Origin: Actinomycetospora chibensis
GTDB lineage: Bacteria; Actinomycetota; Actinomycetes; Mycobacteriales; Pseudonocardiaceae
Assembly (NCBI RefSeq): GCF_028737215.1
Contig: NZ_JAQZAM010000006.1
Span: forward strand, 62,001-126,000
Length of the DNA stretch: 64,000 nt
Direction of reading: 5' to 3'
In this document: piece by piece, positions 10,845 to 19,360 of the stretch
How positions within the stretch are numbered: position 1 is the first letter of the stretch
Layout: each line of letters opens with the position of its first letter
The notes under the pieces: generated by a model
What the model was told of the DNA's origin: nothing
The model's input: the letters and a program-made list of their open reading frames with translations, nothing else
Databases searched by the model: none
Position numbers and translations under genes: made by a program

Positions 10845-11058
10845 CGACGAGGACCTCGTCGAGCCCCTCGGAGGCGTGCTCGACCCGCCGCCGCTCGGCG
10901 TCCACCGCCGCGGCCTCGCGGTCGAACGGGCCGAACGCGTCGGTCTCGCCGGTGACCGGGTCGGCCACCAGCACGACCCAGGCCACGGGGCTCTGTTCCG
11001 CGTACCCGGGCTCGGCCGGTCCCGGGCCGCCGCTGCGCGACACGTCGACCACGCCGCG

Positions 11059-11064
11059 AAACTA
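11059..11064 (-). promoter_or_regulatory. -10 box of small hypothetical gene (leaderless type)
   Basis: Minus-strand TAGTTT, 6 nt before GTG 11052. Confidence 0.45.
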
Positions 11065-11247
11065 CCCCCGGGCGCGCCGGAGCCTGCGGGGGACACGGCG
11101 CAGCGGGTGACCGGCGCGGACCCCCGACCCGGGGGTAGCCCACCGATCGATCGACCGGCCGGCTTCTCTGCGCGACCGGTCGACGACCGTCCGTGCACAC
11201 TCATGCCGATCACGCATGGCTCCGGGGGGTCCGGGTACACAGCCTCC

Positions 11248-11490
11248 ATGCTGGCGGTGGTCATCCTCGTACCGATTGCGATCATGGTTCTGGCCTGTGT
11301 GCTGGAGCGTTTCGAGGCCCGCGCCGTACCCACCGCCCGAGCCACCCGCACCTCGCGCACCGGCCTCCGCAGCCCGGCCGCCGCCCCCGCGGCGCCCCTG
11401 CAGCTGGTGCCCGGCACGGCCGGCGCCGAGCAGGACGTGCTGCCCGAGCCTCCGGCGACACCGGCGGCGCCCCTGCGCCAGGCTTCCTGA
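11248..11490 (+). CDS. Small single-pass membrane protein
   Basis: 80 residues: one hydrophobic N-terminal helix (MLAVVILVPIAIMVLACVLE) followed by an Arg/Ala/Pro-rich tail, probably cytoplasmic. No family recognised. The frame is open upstream, but only the product from ATG 11248 makes sense as a protein; an alternative ATG lies at 11203. It stands alone between the 79-residue gene (divergent) and the FUSC-like gene (convergent). Confidence 0.5.
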   Translation: MLAVVILVPIAIMVLACVLERFEARAVPTARATRTSRTGLRSPAAAPAAPLQLVPGTAGAEQDVLPEPPATPAAPLRQAS

Positions 11491-11513
11491 CCCCTCCCGT
11501 TCAGATCACCCGT

Positions 11514-12617
11514 TCAGCCCTCGGGGGCACCCGGACGCATCCGCGCCACCGCCGCCACGGCGTCGTCGCGATCCATGCCGGTGGCCCCCAGCAGGTCCAC
11601 GAGCATCGAGCGGAGCTGCGCCAGCACCACCTCCGCCGAGTAGCCCCCACCCTGCTCCGGCACGAGTGCGGCGGTGTCGAGAAGATCGCTGCGGGCGCCG
11701 TCGGTCGACTCGCCCGTGGTCAGCTCCTCGCGCAGCACCGCCACGGCCTCGGCGAGCCGTCGCATCACCAGCACGAGATCGGGATCGGGCTCCTCGCCGT
11801 CGAGCACCGAGGCGTGCCCTCGGCGCGCGAGCACCCGGGCGTTGCGCAGCGCCAGGTCCACCGGCCGGATCGCGGTGCGCAGGCGCGCCAGCTCCCCGCG
11901 GTGCCGGCGACGCAGCGGGGCGATGGCCGTGATCTCGAAGCCGGCGTCGACGGCGTCGACCAGCGTGTCGACGCGCTTCTGGGTGGCCCGCGCCCGCTCG
12001 AGGACGGCCGCGGCGGCGTCGCCGTCACCCGCGTCGAGGGCGTCGGCGGTGCCGGCGAGCACCGCCTCGAGCTCCTCGAGCAGCTCGGTCAGGCCGCGCC
12101 TCGCGCGCGTCAGGGGGTGTGACGGCAGTGTCGCCGCCATCGCGAGCCCGATGGCGGCGCCGACGAGCGTGTCGATCCAGCGGGAGAACGCCGCGGTGGT
12201 GCCGGGCGGCTGCAGCGTCGCCACCAGCACGGCCGACACCGCGGCCTGGTTGAGCAGCAGGGCACCGACGTCGAAGAGCAGGGCCGCCAGCAGCGCGAGC
12301 CCCACCACGACGCTGATCTGCCACCAGCCGGGGCCGATGAGCGCGACGATGAGGTCGCCGACGGCCACGCCGAGGCTGACCCCGACGGCGAGCTCCACCG
12401 AGCGCCGCAGCCGGTTGGTGACCCCGACCCCCAGGACGAGGACGCAGGCGATGGGCGCGAAGAACGGCACCGGGTGGCCGAACAGGTCCCGCGCGACGAG
12501 ATAGGCGAGCCCGGCCGCGAGCGCGCACTGCAGCACCGGCAGCCCGGAGTCCCGCAGCCGCCGCACCCGCGTGCCGGCGACCCGGCGCAGACGGTCGACG
12601 GCGGATACGGCAGCCAC
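11514..12617 (-). CDS. FUSC-like / aromatic acid exporter family membrane protein
   Basis: 367 residues. The first ~170 form about six closely spaced hydrophobic helices (for example LQCALAAGLAYLVA and WWQISVVVGLALLAALLF), as in the FUSC/ArAE transporter family. A long cytoplasmic helical domain rich in Ala, Arg, Leu and Glu follows. Family members are proposed to export aromatic carboxylates or to buffer membrane stress. The start is GTG 12617 with a GGAG site 8 nt upstream. It begins 20 nt after the DUF3151 gene, so the two are likely co-transcribed. The substrate is unknown. Confidence 0.75.
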   Translation of the reverse strand: MAAVSAVDRLRRVAGTRVRRLRDSGLPVLQCALAAGLAYLVARDLFGHPVPFFAPIACVLVLGVGVTNRLRRSVELAVGVSLGVAVGDLIVALIGPGWWQISVVVGLALLAALLFDVGALLLNQAAVSAVLVATLQPPGTTAAFSRWIDTLVGAAIGLAMAATLPSHPLTRARRGLTELLEELEAVLAGTADALDAGDGDAAAAVLERARATQKRVDTLVDAVDAGFEITAIAPLRRRHRGELARLRTAIRPVDLALRNARVLARRGHASVLDGEEPDPDLVLVMRRLAEAVAVLREELTTGESTDGARSDLLDTAALVPEQGGGYSAEVVLAQLRSMLVDLLGATGMDRDDAVAAVARMRPGAPEG

Positions 12618-12637
12618 GGCGCGACTCCGGGGGACCG

Positions 12638-13081
12638 TCAGGCCGCGAGGCCGAGCAGCTCGACCGCCGAGGGGTCGCAGTCGGCGACGAGCTGCACGCA
12701 GCGCTCGACCTCGTCGGTCTCGCCGATCGCCTTCGCGGCACGCGCCAGCGCGGCGACGGCGCGGAGGAAGCCCTGGTTGGGCTCGTGGTCCCACGGCACG
12801 GGTCCGAAGCCCTTCCAGCCGTTGCGGCGGAGCTGGTCGAGGCCGCGGTGGTAGCCGGTGCGGGCGAAGGCGTAGGCGGTGACGGGCTCGCCGGCCGCCT
12901 CGGCGCGCTCGGCGAGCGCCGCCCAGCCCGCGCTGTAGGTCGGGTGGTCGGCGACGACGGCCGCAGGGTCCTCGCCCGCCGCGAGGCGCGAGGCGGGTTC
13001 CGGGGACTCGGGGAGGTAGGTGGGTTGGGGTCCGAGCAGGTTGTGCCCGTGTGCCGCGCCGGGCCCGGTCGGGATGGTCAT
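12638..13081 (-). CDS. DUF3151 family protein (Rv0360c-like)
   Basis: A 147-residue soluble protein matching the actinobacterial DUF3151 pattern: an N-terminal NLLGPQPTYLPE segment, a TPR-like helical core (WAALAERAE, AYAFARTGYHRGLDQLRRNGWKG) and the conserved VPWDHEPNQGFLR block. Function unknown. It is encoded just downstream of fba, as in mycobacteria (from memory), which suggests conserved linkage to central carbon metabolism but not a role. A weak GATGAT box lies 6 nt before the ATG, so it may have its own leaderless transcript in addition to readthrough from fba. Confidence 0.85.
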   Translation of the reverse strand: MTIPTGPGAAHGHNLLGPQPTYLPESPEPASRLAAGEDPAAVVADHPTYSAGWAALAERAEAAGEPVTAYAFARTGYHRGLDQLRRNGWKGFGPVPWDHEPNQGFLRAVAALARAAKAIGETDEVERCVQLVADCDPSAVELLGLAA

Positions 13082-13111
13082 GGACCCATCATCCGCCCGG
13101 GCCCACCGCGG

Positions 13112-14146
13112 TCAGCGGCCCAGGGTCTGCCCGGTGGAGCGCAGGTTCTCGCAGGCGGTGACGACGCGCGCGCCCATGCCCTTCTCGGCTTCCTTGAGGT
13201 AGCTGCGCGGGTCGTAGACCTTCTTGTTGCCGACCTCGCCGTCGATCTTCAGGACGCCGTCGTAGTTCGAGAACATGTGCCCCGCGATCGGGCGGGTGAA
13301 CGCGTACTGGGCATCGGTGTCGACGTTCATCTTGATGACGCCGTAGTCGAGCGCCTCGTGGATCTCCTCGAGCAGCGAGCCGGAGCCGCCGTGGAAGACC
13401 AGGTCGAACGGCTTCGAGCCCTCGGGGAGCCCGAGCTTGCGCGCCGCCACCTCCTGGCCCTCCTTGAGCACCGAGGGCTTGAGCTTCACGTTGCCGGGCT
13501 TGTAGACGCCGTGCACGTTGCCGAAGGTGGCCGCGAGCAGGTAGCGGCCCTTCTCGCCGCCACCGAGGGCGTCGACGGTGTGCTCGTAGTCGCCCGCGGC
13601 GGTGTAGAGCTTGTCGTTGATGTCGTTGGCGACGCCGTCCTCCTCGCCGCCGACGACGCCGATCTCCACCTCGAGAATGATCTTGGCCTTGGCCGCCTCG
13701 GCCAGCAGCTCCTGGGCGATCTCGAGGTTCTCGTGCAGCTCCACCGCCGAGCCGTCCCACATGTGGGACTGGAACAGGGGGTTCTGCCCGGCGTTCACGC
13801 GGTCCTGGCTGATCGCGATCAGCGGGCGGACGAAGCCGTCGAGCTTGTCCTTCGGGCAGTGGTCGGTGTGCAGCGCGACGTTGATCGAGTACTTCTCGGC
13901 AACGACGTGAGCGAACTCGGCCAGGGCGCTGGCGCCGGTGACCATGTCCTTCACCGACTGGCCGGAGCCGAACTCCGCGCCGCCCGTCGAGAACTGGATG
14001 ATCCCGTCGCTCTCGGCCTCGGCGAAGCCGCGCAGCGCCGCGTTGATCGTCTCCGAGGACGTGCAGTTGATGGCCGGGAAGGCGAAGGCGTTCGCCTTCG
14101 CGCGGTCCAGCATCTCGTTGTAGACCTCGGGGGTCGCGATGGGCAT
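13112..14146 (-). CDS. fba: Class II fructose-bisphosphate aldolase
   Basis: 344 residues, normal for the long-type class IIA enzyme. It reversibly condenses dihydroxyacetone phosphate and glyceraldehyde-3-phosphate in glycolysis and gluconeogenesis. Landmarks are FAFPAINCTSSETI near the N-terminus, ALHTDHCPKDKL (zinc-binding His and catalytic Asp), the glycine-rich VFHGGSGS phosphate loop and IKMNVDTDAQYAF. The start ATG 14146 has a strong GGGAGG site. The 247-bp gap to the divergent sigma-factor gene holds an inverted repeat in the presumed 5' leader. It is downstream-linked to the DUF3151 gene. Confidence 0.97.
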   Translation of the reverse strand: MPIATPEVYNEMLDRAKANAFAFPAINCTSSETINAALRGFAEAESDGIIQFSTGGAEFGSGQSVKDMVTGASALAEFAHVVAEKYSINVALHTDHCPKDKLDGFVRPLIAISQDRVNAGQNPLFQSHMWDGSAVELHENLEIAQELLAEAAKAKIILEVEIGVVGGEEDGVANDINDKLYTAAGDYEHTVDALGGGEKGRYLLAATFGNVHGVYKPGNVKLKPSVLKEGQEVAARKLGLPEGSKPFDLVFHGGSGSLLEEIHEALDYGVIKMNVDTDAQYAFTRPIAGHMFSNYDGVLKIDGEVGNKKVYDPRSYLKEAEKGMGARVVTACENLRSTGQTLGR

Positions 14147-14173
14147 CGTCGTGCCTCCCAGGAGCTTCTCGAC

Positions 14174-14197
14174 GCGGTCGGTGCAGGGCGACCGACC
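14174..14197. promoter_or_regulatory. Inverted repeat in fba upstream region
   Basis: Arms CGGTCGG and CCGACCG separated by ten bases, 28 nt upstream of the fba start. It could be a leader hairpin or an operator. The rest of the 247-bp divergent gap shows only a CATACT-like -10 candidate near 14216 on the minus strand. Confidence 0.3.
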
Positions 14198-14379
14198 GGC
14201 GGACTGGCGCGCAGTATGACGCAGTCCACCGCCCCGGCGCTGGGTCGCCGGGGTGTGACGCGGTCGTCGTCGGTGAGTGGGCCGGTGCGCGCCGGTAGGC
14301 GTCCTGGGCCAGGCGGGTGACGCGACGGCGGGTGATCCCCCGGACCTCGTCCCCACCGGAGGCACGGGTGGTGAAGGGC

Positions 14380-14385
14380 TATCGT
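14380..14385 (+). promoter_or_regulatory. -10 box of sigma-factor gene (leaderless type)
   Basis: TATCGT with eight bases to GTG 14394; no ribosome-binding site upstream of the start. Confidence 0.4.
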
Positions 14386-14393
14386 CTCGAGAC

Positions 14394-15056
14394 GTGGGCC
14401 ACCCCGGGGAGAGTGCCGTCGAGCGCACGCTGGGCAGCCTGAGGGCGATCGACGCGGTCGCCCCGTCGGACGCCTCGGTGCCCCATCCGTCGGCACCACC
14501 CACGGCGCCGTACCGACCGGGCCCCCCGGCGCCGCACCCCGCAGGCGGGCCCGTCGCGACCCAGAACGAGCAGGCCCCGCGCACGCTCGAGGATCTGTAC
14601 CGCGAGCACCGCATGCGGTTCGTCCGCCTGGCCGTGCTGCTCGTCGACGACCCCGCGACCGCCGAGGACGTGGTCCAGGAGGCGTTCACCGGCCTGCACC
14701 GGCACTGGAGCAGGCTGCGCGACGAGCACGCGGCGCTGGGGTACCTGCGCACGGCCGTCGTGAACGGCTCGCGCTCGGTGCTGCGCCGCCGGCGCACGGC
14801 CCGCGAGTACACCCCGCCCCACACGGCGGACGCGCGGTCGGCGGAATCCCTGGCGATGCTCTCCACGGAGCACCAGGCCGTCGTGTCCGCCCTGGGCAAG
14901 CTGCCGCGCCGCCAGCGCGAGGTGCTGGTGCTGCGCTACTACGGGGGCCTGTCCGAGGCCGAGATCGCCGAGGCCACCGGCATCAGCAAGGGCACCGTGA
15001 AGTCGACGGCGAGCCGCGGCCTGGAGGCCATCGGCAAGCTCGTGGGAGACGGCTAG
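14394..15056 (+). CDS. ECF RNA polymerase sigma factor (SigE/Sig-like)
   Basis: About 220 residues. After a ~60-residue Pro/Ala-rich extension come region 2 (LEDLYREHRMRFVRLAVLLV then ATAEDVVQEAFTGL, core binding and -10 recognition) and region 4 (LPRRQREVLVLRYYGGLSEAEIA then GISKGTVKSTASRG, the helix-turn-helix for -35 recognition). This is the short sigma-70 form with regions 2 and 4 only. The N-terminal extension is unusual; an internal start nearer VATQNEQAP (GTG) would give ~164 residues. The next gene, 75 nt downstream, encodes a Pro-rich single-pass membrane protein that could be its regulator, though no anti-sigma zinc motif is visible. Confidence 0.88.
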   Translation: MGHPGESAVERTLGSLRAIDAVAPSDASVPHPSAPPTAPYRPGPPAPHPAGGPVATQNEQAPRTLEDLYREHRMRFVRLAVLLVDDPATAEDVVQEAFTGLHRHWSRLRDEHAALGYLRTAVVNGSRSVLRRRRTAREYTPPHTADARSAESLAMLSTEHQAVVSALGKLPRRQREVLVLRYYGGLSEAEIAEATGISKGTVKSTASRGLEAIGKLVGDG

Positions 15057-15131
15057 CCCGACGGTGAGACCGATCGGGGCCTCTCGGGCGGGCCTGGGTC
15101 GCATCGGGGGGCGCGACTACCATCGGAGGGG

Positions 15132-15743
15132 ATGGACGACGAGCGGCTGCTGTCGGAGGCCCTGCGCGCGCACGCCGCGGGCGGGGTCTCGTCCCCGGGC
15201 AGTGGCCCGGCCGCCCCGAACCCGGGTGCCCCCGCCCCGTCGGACACCGCGTCCGGCTCCTCCCGCCTGCGTGACCGTTTCCGCCCGCTCGGCCGCCGTC
15301 GCGGCGCCCCCGATGCCCCCGTTGCCCCCGACGCCGAGGACGTGACCGCTCTGTCCGCCCGCCCCTCCGCGACTCCCCCGTTCCCGGCCGCCACGCGGGG
15401 CGCACCCCCGCCCGGAGCCCGGCCCGGGCCTCCTGCGCCGACCGGGCCGGCCCCGACCGGGCCCGCGCGTCCCTGGCCGCAGACCGGACCCCGCCCGAAC
15501 TCACGCCCGCCGGTCCCGCCCACCGGTCCGATGGGCCGTCCCGGCGTCCCTCAGCAGCGCCCTGCCCCGATCACGGGAGCCACGACCGTCACCCCGACCG
15601 GCGCCGGGCGCCCGGTCGCGGACCAGGGCGGCGCGACGGAGTGGACGCCCGCGCGGATCGCGTGGTGGTCGGCCGTCGCGCTGCTCGGCGGCGCCATCGC
15701 GGGCGCGCTCACGGCCGTCGGCACGCTCGCCCTGCCCGGCTGA
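15132..15743 (+). CDS. Pro/Ala-rich protein with C-terminal membrane helix
   Basis: 203 residues. The N-terminus MDDERLLSEALRAHAAG forms a short charged helix. Roughly 130 residues of Pro, Ala, Gly and Arg follow, probably disordered, then one hydrophobic helix near the end (ALLGGAIAGALTAVGTLAL). The tail-anchored design and position after an ECF sigma gene suggest a membrane-tethered regulator or scaffold, but there is no HxxxCxxC anti-sigma motif. The start ATG 15132 has a GGAGGGG site and also a TACCAT box 8 nt upstream. Not assigned to a family. Confidence 0.65.
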   Translation: MDDERLLSEALRAHAAGGVSSPGSGPAAPNPGAPAPSDTASGSSRLRDRFRPLGRRRGAPDAPVAPDAEDVTALSARPSATPPFPAATRGAPPPGARPGPPAPTGPAPTGPARPWPQTGPRPNSRPPVPPTGPMGRPGVPQQRPAPITGATTVTPTGAGRPVADQGGATEWTPARIAWWSAVALLGGAIAGALTAVGTLALPG

Positions 15744-15803
15744 GAGCCGACCCCTCCGACACGCCTCCGGGAGACCCCGAGACCCGCGACGAGGCGCGCC
15801 GCG

Positions 15804-15809
15804 TACCGT
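15804..15809 (+). promoter_or_regulatory. -10 box of DedA gene (leaderless type)
   Basis: TACCGT with eight bases to GTG 15818. Confidence 0.45.
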
Positions 15810-15817
15810 TTTGACAC

Positions 15818-16564
15818 GTGTCGACCACTCTCGCCGCCGCGACGACCTCGGTGCAGGCCCTCGGACCGGAGTGGCTGGATCCGCAGTTCATCATCGAATG
15901 GCTGGGCCCCTGGGCCCTCGCGGGCGTGTGCCTGATCATCTTCGCCGAGTGCGGGCTGCTGGTCGGGTTCTTCCTCCCGGGCGACTCGTTGCTGTTCATC
16001 ACCGGGCTCGCGGTGGTCACCGGCCTCATCGACACCCCGCTGTGGCTCGTCTGCGTCCTGCTCGTCGTCGCCGCGTTCCTCGGCAACGTCTGCGGCTACT
16101 ACATCGGGCGCAAGGCCGGGCCGGCGATCTTCGACAAGCCGAACTCGCGGCTGTTCAAGCGGGAGAACGTCGACCGCACCCAGGCGTTCTTCGACAAGTA
16201 CGGCAACCGCGCGATCGTGCTGGGCCGTTTCGTGCCCATCGTGCGCACGTTCATCACGGTCATGGCCGGCGTCGGACGGATGGACGCCAAGCGGTTCTTC
16301 ACGTTCTCCGCGATCGGCGGCGTCGCGTGGGCGGCCGGGGTGACCCTGCTCGGGGCGGCGCTCGGCCAGATCCAGTTCGTGCGGGACAACATCGAGCTGA
16401 TGCTGATCCTGGTCGTGCTCATCTCGGTGCTGCCGATCGCCTTCGAGGTGATCAAGGCCCGCCGGGAGAAGAAGCTCGGTGCCCAGGGCCTCGCCGAGGA
16501 CGTCCTCGACGGCGCGAGCGAGGAGCCGACGCAGGTCATCGACACCCGGCGTGCCGACGGCTAG
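15818..16564 (+). CDS. DedA family membrane protein (VTT domain)
   Basis: 248 residues. The DedA/SNARE-associated core is clear: FAECGLLVGFFLPGDSLLF at the first re-entrant region, GNVCGYYIGRKAG, and the arginine motif FVPIVRTFITVMAGVGRM, which carries the conserved Arg needed for activity in characterised members. The family acts in the inner membrane, where members flip lipid carriers or polyprenyl phosphates and support envelope homeostasis. About five hydrophobic segments precede a charged C-terminal tail. GTG start, apparently leaderless. Likely counterpart of Rv0364 (from memory). Its stop overlaps that of the convergent methyltransferase gene at a shared CTAG. Confidence 0.92.
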   Translation: MSTTLAAATTSVQALGPEWLDPQFIIEWLGPWALAGVCLIIFAECGLLVGFFLPGDSLLFITGLAVVTGLIDTPLWLVCVLLVVAAFLGNVCGYYIGRKAGPAIFDKPNSRLFKRENVDRTQAFFDKYGNRAIVLGRFVPIVRTFITVMAGVGRMDAKRFFTFSAIGGVAWAAGVTLLGAALGQIQFVRDNIELMLILVVLISVLPIAFEVIKARREKKLGAQGLAEDVLDGASEEPTQVIDTRRADG

Positions 16565-17217
16565 AGCTCCGCATGCGCGCGGATCCACGCGTGCATGGCG
16601 ATCCCCGCCGCGACGCCGGCGTTGATCGAGCGCGTCGAGCCGAACTGGGCGATGGCCAGCACCTGGTCGGCGCCCGCCGCCGCCTCCGCGGTCAGGCCCA
16701 CGCCCTCCTGACCGAACAGCAGCACGCAGCGCCGCGGCAGCACCGCGGTCTCCAACGGCGTCGCCCCCGGCCCGTTGTCGACGGCGACCACCGTGAGGTC
16801 GTCGGCCCGCGCCCAGGCGAGCAGCGCCGTGACGTCGGCGTGGTGGTGGACGTGCTGGTAGCGATCGGTGACCATCGCGCCGCGCCGGTTCCAGCGCCGC
16901 CGCCCGACGATGTGCACCGCGGCCGCGGCGAACGCGTTGGCCGTGCGCACGATCGTGCCGATGTTCGCGTCGTGGTGGAGGTTCTCGATCGCGACGTGGA
17001 ACGGGTGACGGCGCCGGTCGAGGTCGGCGACCACGGCCTCGCGGCGCCAGTAGCGGTAGCGGTCGACGACGTTGCGCCGATCGCCCTCGGCGAGCAGCGC
17101 CGGGTCGTAGCGGGGGTCGTCGGGCCACGCGGCGGGCCCGCCCGGCCACGGTCCCACCCCCACCGGCTCGGGGCCCGTCCGCCACTCGGTGGGGCCGGGC
17201 TCGTCGGGAGTGGTCAC
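16561..17217 (-). CDS. SpoU/TrmH family RNA 2'-O-methyltransferase
   Basis: A 218-residue SPOUT enzyme. All three family motifs are present: NIGTIVRTANAFAA (motif 1, catalytic Arg), VLLFGQEGVGLTAEA (motif 2) and STRSINAGVAAGIAMHAW (motif 3), which build the SAM-binding trefoil knot. Members methylate the ribose of tRNA or rRNA. Which RNA is modified cannot be told from sequence. It is the last gene of a four-gene operon; its GTG overlaps the pyrE stop by 4 nt. Rv0380c is the likely counterpart, from memory. Confidence 0.92.
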   Translation of the reverse strand: MTTPDEPGPTEWRTGPEPVGVGPWPGGPAAWPDDPRYDPALLAEGDRRNVVDRYRYWRREAVVADLDRRRHPFHVAIENLHHDANIGTIVRTANAFAAAAVHIVGRRRWNRRGAMVTDRYQHVHHHADVTALLAWARADDLTVVAVDNGPGATPLETAVLPRRCVLLFGQEGVGLTAEAAAGADQVLAIAQFGSTRSINAGVAAGIAMHAWIRAHAEL

Positions 17218-17765
17218 AGCCCCAGGTCGGCCAGCCCGAGCAGCGATCGGCAGGCCAGGCCGCGGGCCTCGACGGCCTCGGTGGCGCCGGTGCCCCGGTC
17301 GACGACGGTGACGACCCCGACCACCTCGGCACCGGTCTCCACCAGCGCGTCGACGGCGGTGAGCACGCTGCCGCCGGTGGTCGAGGTGTCCTCGACGGCG
17401 AGCACGCGGCGGCCGGCGACGTCGGGCCCCTCGATGCGCCGCTGCATCCCGTGGGTCTTCGCCGCCGAGCGCACGACGCAGGCGTCCACGGGCGCACCCG
17501 GGGCGTGCATCACGGCGAGGGCGACCGGGTCGGCGCCCAGCGTGAGTCCCCCGGCGGCGTCGTAGGTCCAGTCGGCGGTCAGCTCGCGCACGAGGCGCCC
17601 GATCAGCGGGCCCGCCTCGTGGTGCAGCGTGGCCCGGCGGAGGTCGACGTAGTAGTCGGCCTCGCGGCCCGAGGACAGCGTGACCCGCCCGTGCACGACG
17701 GCGAGCTCGGTGACCAGCGCGGCGAGCCGCGCGCGGGCGTCGGGGTCGACCGCGGGGCTGGTCAT
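17214..17765 (-). CDS. pyrE: Orotate phosphoribosyltransferase
   Basis: A 183-residue enzyme of pyrimidine synthesis that transfers phosphoribose from PRPP to orotate, giving OMP. It shows FTLSSG-type spacing near the N-terminus (GRVTLSSGREADYYVDLR), VVRSAAKTHGMQ around the catalytic lysine loop, and the PRPP-binding signature RVLAVEDTSTTGGSVL. Length is normal for the actinobacterial form. It overlaps the SDR gene upstream (ATGA at 17762-17765) and the SpoU gene downstream (GTGA), so translation of the three is coupled. Confidence 0.95.
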   Translation of the reverse strand: MTSPAVDPDARARLAALVTELAVVHGRVTLSSGREADYYVDLRRATLHHEAGPLIGRLVRELTADWTYDAAGGLTLGADPVALAVMHAPGAPVDACVVRSAAKTHGMQRRIEGPDVAGRRVLAVEDTSTTGGSVLTAVDALVETGAEVVGVVTVVDRGTGATEAVEARGLACRSLLGLADLGL

Positions 17766-19360
17766 CCGCGACCCGATGCCGATCGGGCGGCCAGGGCCCG
17801 CAGCAGCGCGCGCGGCATCACCCGCGTCACGCCGACGATCGTCTTGTACACCGCGCCCGGCACCGACACCGCCTTCCCGGCCTCGAGGTCCGCCATGCCC
17901 TCGGCGACGACCTCGTCCGCATCCATCCACAGCCACTCCGGGCCGGAGCGCTCCTGGCCCAGCCGGGCGTGGAACTCGGTGCGGGTGTAACCGGGGCACA
18001 GGGCCATCACCCGCACGCCGGTGTCGACCAGCGTCAGCGCGAGCGTGCGCGAGAGCGCCGTGACGTAGGACTTGCCGGCGCTGTACACCGAGCCGCGCCC
18101 GGGCAGGAACCCGGCGACGCTGGAGATGTTGACGATGTCCCCGCGCCCGCGGGCGACCATGCCGGGCAGGGCCGCGGCGGTCAGCTCGAGCACGGCGGCC
18201 ATGTTGACCTCGTAGTTCGCCCGCAGTGCGGCCGGGTCGGTGTCGACGAACTCGCCGGCGGTGGCGAACCCCGCGTTGTTCACCAGCAGGTCGATCGGGC
18301 GCTCCGGGGCTGCCACGCGCTCGGCGACCCGGGCGCGGCCGGCGGCCGTCGCGAGGTCGGCGACGAGCACGTCGACCCGCACGGCCTGCGCGCGCAGCCG
18401 GTCGGCGACGTCCTCGAGACGGATGGCGTCGCGGGCGACGAGCACGAGGTCGTGGCCCGCCGACGCGAGGTGCTCGGCGTACGTGGCCCCGATGCCGGAG
18501 CTGCCCCCGGTGACCAGCGCCGTGCCGGCGGGCCGCGCGCCCCGGGGCCCGCGGCGGCCCCGCAGCGCCTGGGGCAGGGATCCGCGCCGCAGCCCGGCGG
18601 CCACCCGCACCGCAGGGAACGGCACGAGCCGGGAGACGCCCACCAGGGCCCGCGGGCCGACACCGGGCACGCAGAGCGCACGGCCGGCAGCGTGGTCGGC
18701 GAGCGCGGCGGCGGCCACCGCGTCCGCGTCGGGCGGGGCGACGTGCAGCGGCATCGCGCCGGCGAGCCGCCACCGCTCCTTCTCGACGTGCGGCGGGGTC
18801 GGGCACACCGTGGTCAGGGCGAGCCCGTCGCGCGAGAACGTGTGCGCCAGCGCCTCGGTCAGCATCCCGATGTAGGCCTGGGCGGCGCCGTCGAGCCCCG
18901 CGGGGCCGGGCACCGGCAGGTAGCCCGCCGGGCCGGTGACGGTGATCGCCCCACCGGGACCGGGGTGGCGGCGGGAGATCATCCCGGGCAGCGCGGCCCG
19001 CAGGAGCGCCAGCACGGCGCCGGCGCTGCGGTCGAGCGCGGCCCGGACCTCGGCGACGCCGGCCTCGGGCAGCGCGCGGGTGCTCGGCGGGGCGGGGCCG
19101 ACGACGAGCAGATCGATCGGGCGGGTGCCGGTGAGGAGCCGGCGCACCACGAGGTCGAGGTCGAGCTCGTCGGCGAGGTCACCGGGCAGGACCTCGGGGC
19201 GCGGTCCGGACAGCTCGTCGGCGAGCGCCTCGAGGGCGGCGCGCTCCCCGCCCGCGAGCACGAGCTCGTCGCCCGCGGCGTGCAGGCGGCGGACGAAGGC
19301 GCGGCCCAGGTCCGTGTCCGCACCCGTCACGAGGGTGCGGCGCGGGGTCGCTCCGCTCAC
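17762..19360 (-). CDS. Two-domain short-chain dehydrogenase fusion (inactive N-terminal + active C-terminal domain)
   Basis: 532 residues made of two SDR units. The C-terminal unit (from about residue 280) is complete: TGGSSGIG cofactor loop, NNAG, catalytic Ser in NISSVAG and YSAGK with Tyr and Lys, then PGYTRTEF. The N-terminal unit has a TGADTDLG loop and the same order of strands. However, its NNAG region reads VVGPAP, and the YxxxK position aligns with Asp and Gln, so it should be catalytically dead. The fold implies NAD(P)-dependent oxidoreduction; the substrate is unknown. The gene sits between the Rv0383c-like gene and pyrE, with 4-nt overlaps on both sides. It could have arisen by tandem duplication and fusion. 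Confidence 0.88.
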   Translation of the reverse strand: MSGATPRRTLVTGADTDLGRAFVRRLHAAGDELVLAGGERAALEALADELSGPRPEVLPGDLADELDLDLVVRRLLTGTRPIDLLVVGPAPPSTRALPEAGVAEVRAALDRSAGAVLALLRAALPGMISRRHPGPGGAITVTGPAGYLPVPGPAGLDGAAQAYIGMLTEALAHTFSRDGLALTTVCPTPPHVEKERWRLAGAMPLHVAPPDADAVAAAALADHAAGRALCVPGVGPRALVGVSRLVPFPAVRVAAGLRRGSLPQALRGRRGPRGARPAGTALVTGGSSGIGATYAEHLASAGHDLVLVARDAIRLEDVADRLRAQAVRVDVLVADLATAAGRARVAERVAAPERPIDLLVNNAGFATAGEFVDTDPAALRANYEVNMAAVLELTAAALPGMVARGRGDIVNISSVAGFLPGRGSVYSAGKSYVTALSRTLALTLVDTGVRVMALCPGYTRTEFHARLGQERSGPEWLWMDADEVVAEGMADLEAGKAVSVPGAVYKTIVGVTRVMPRALLRALAARSASGRG

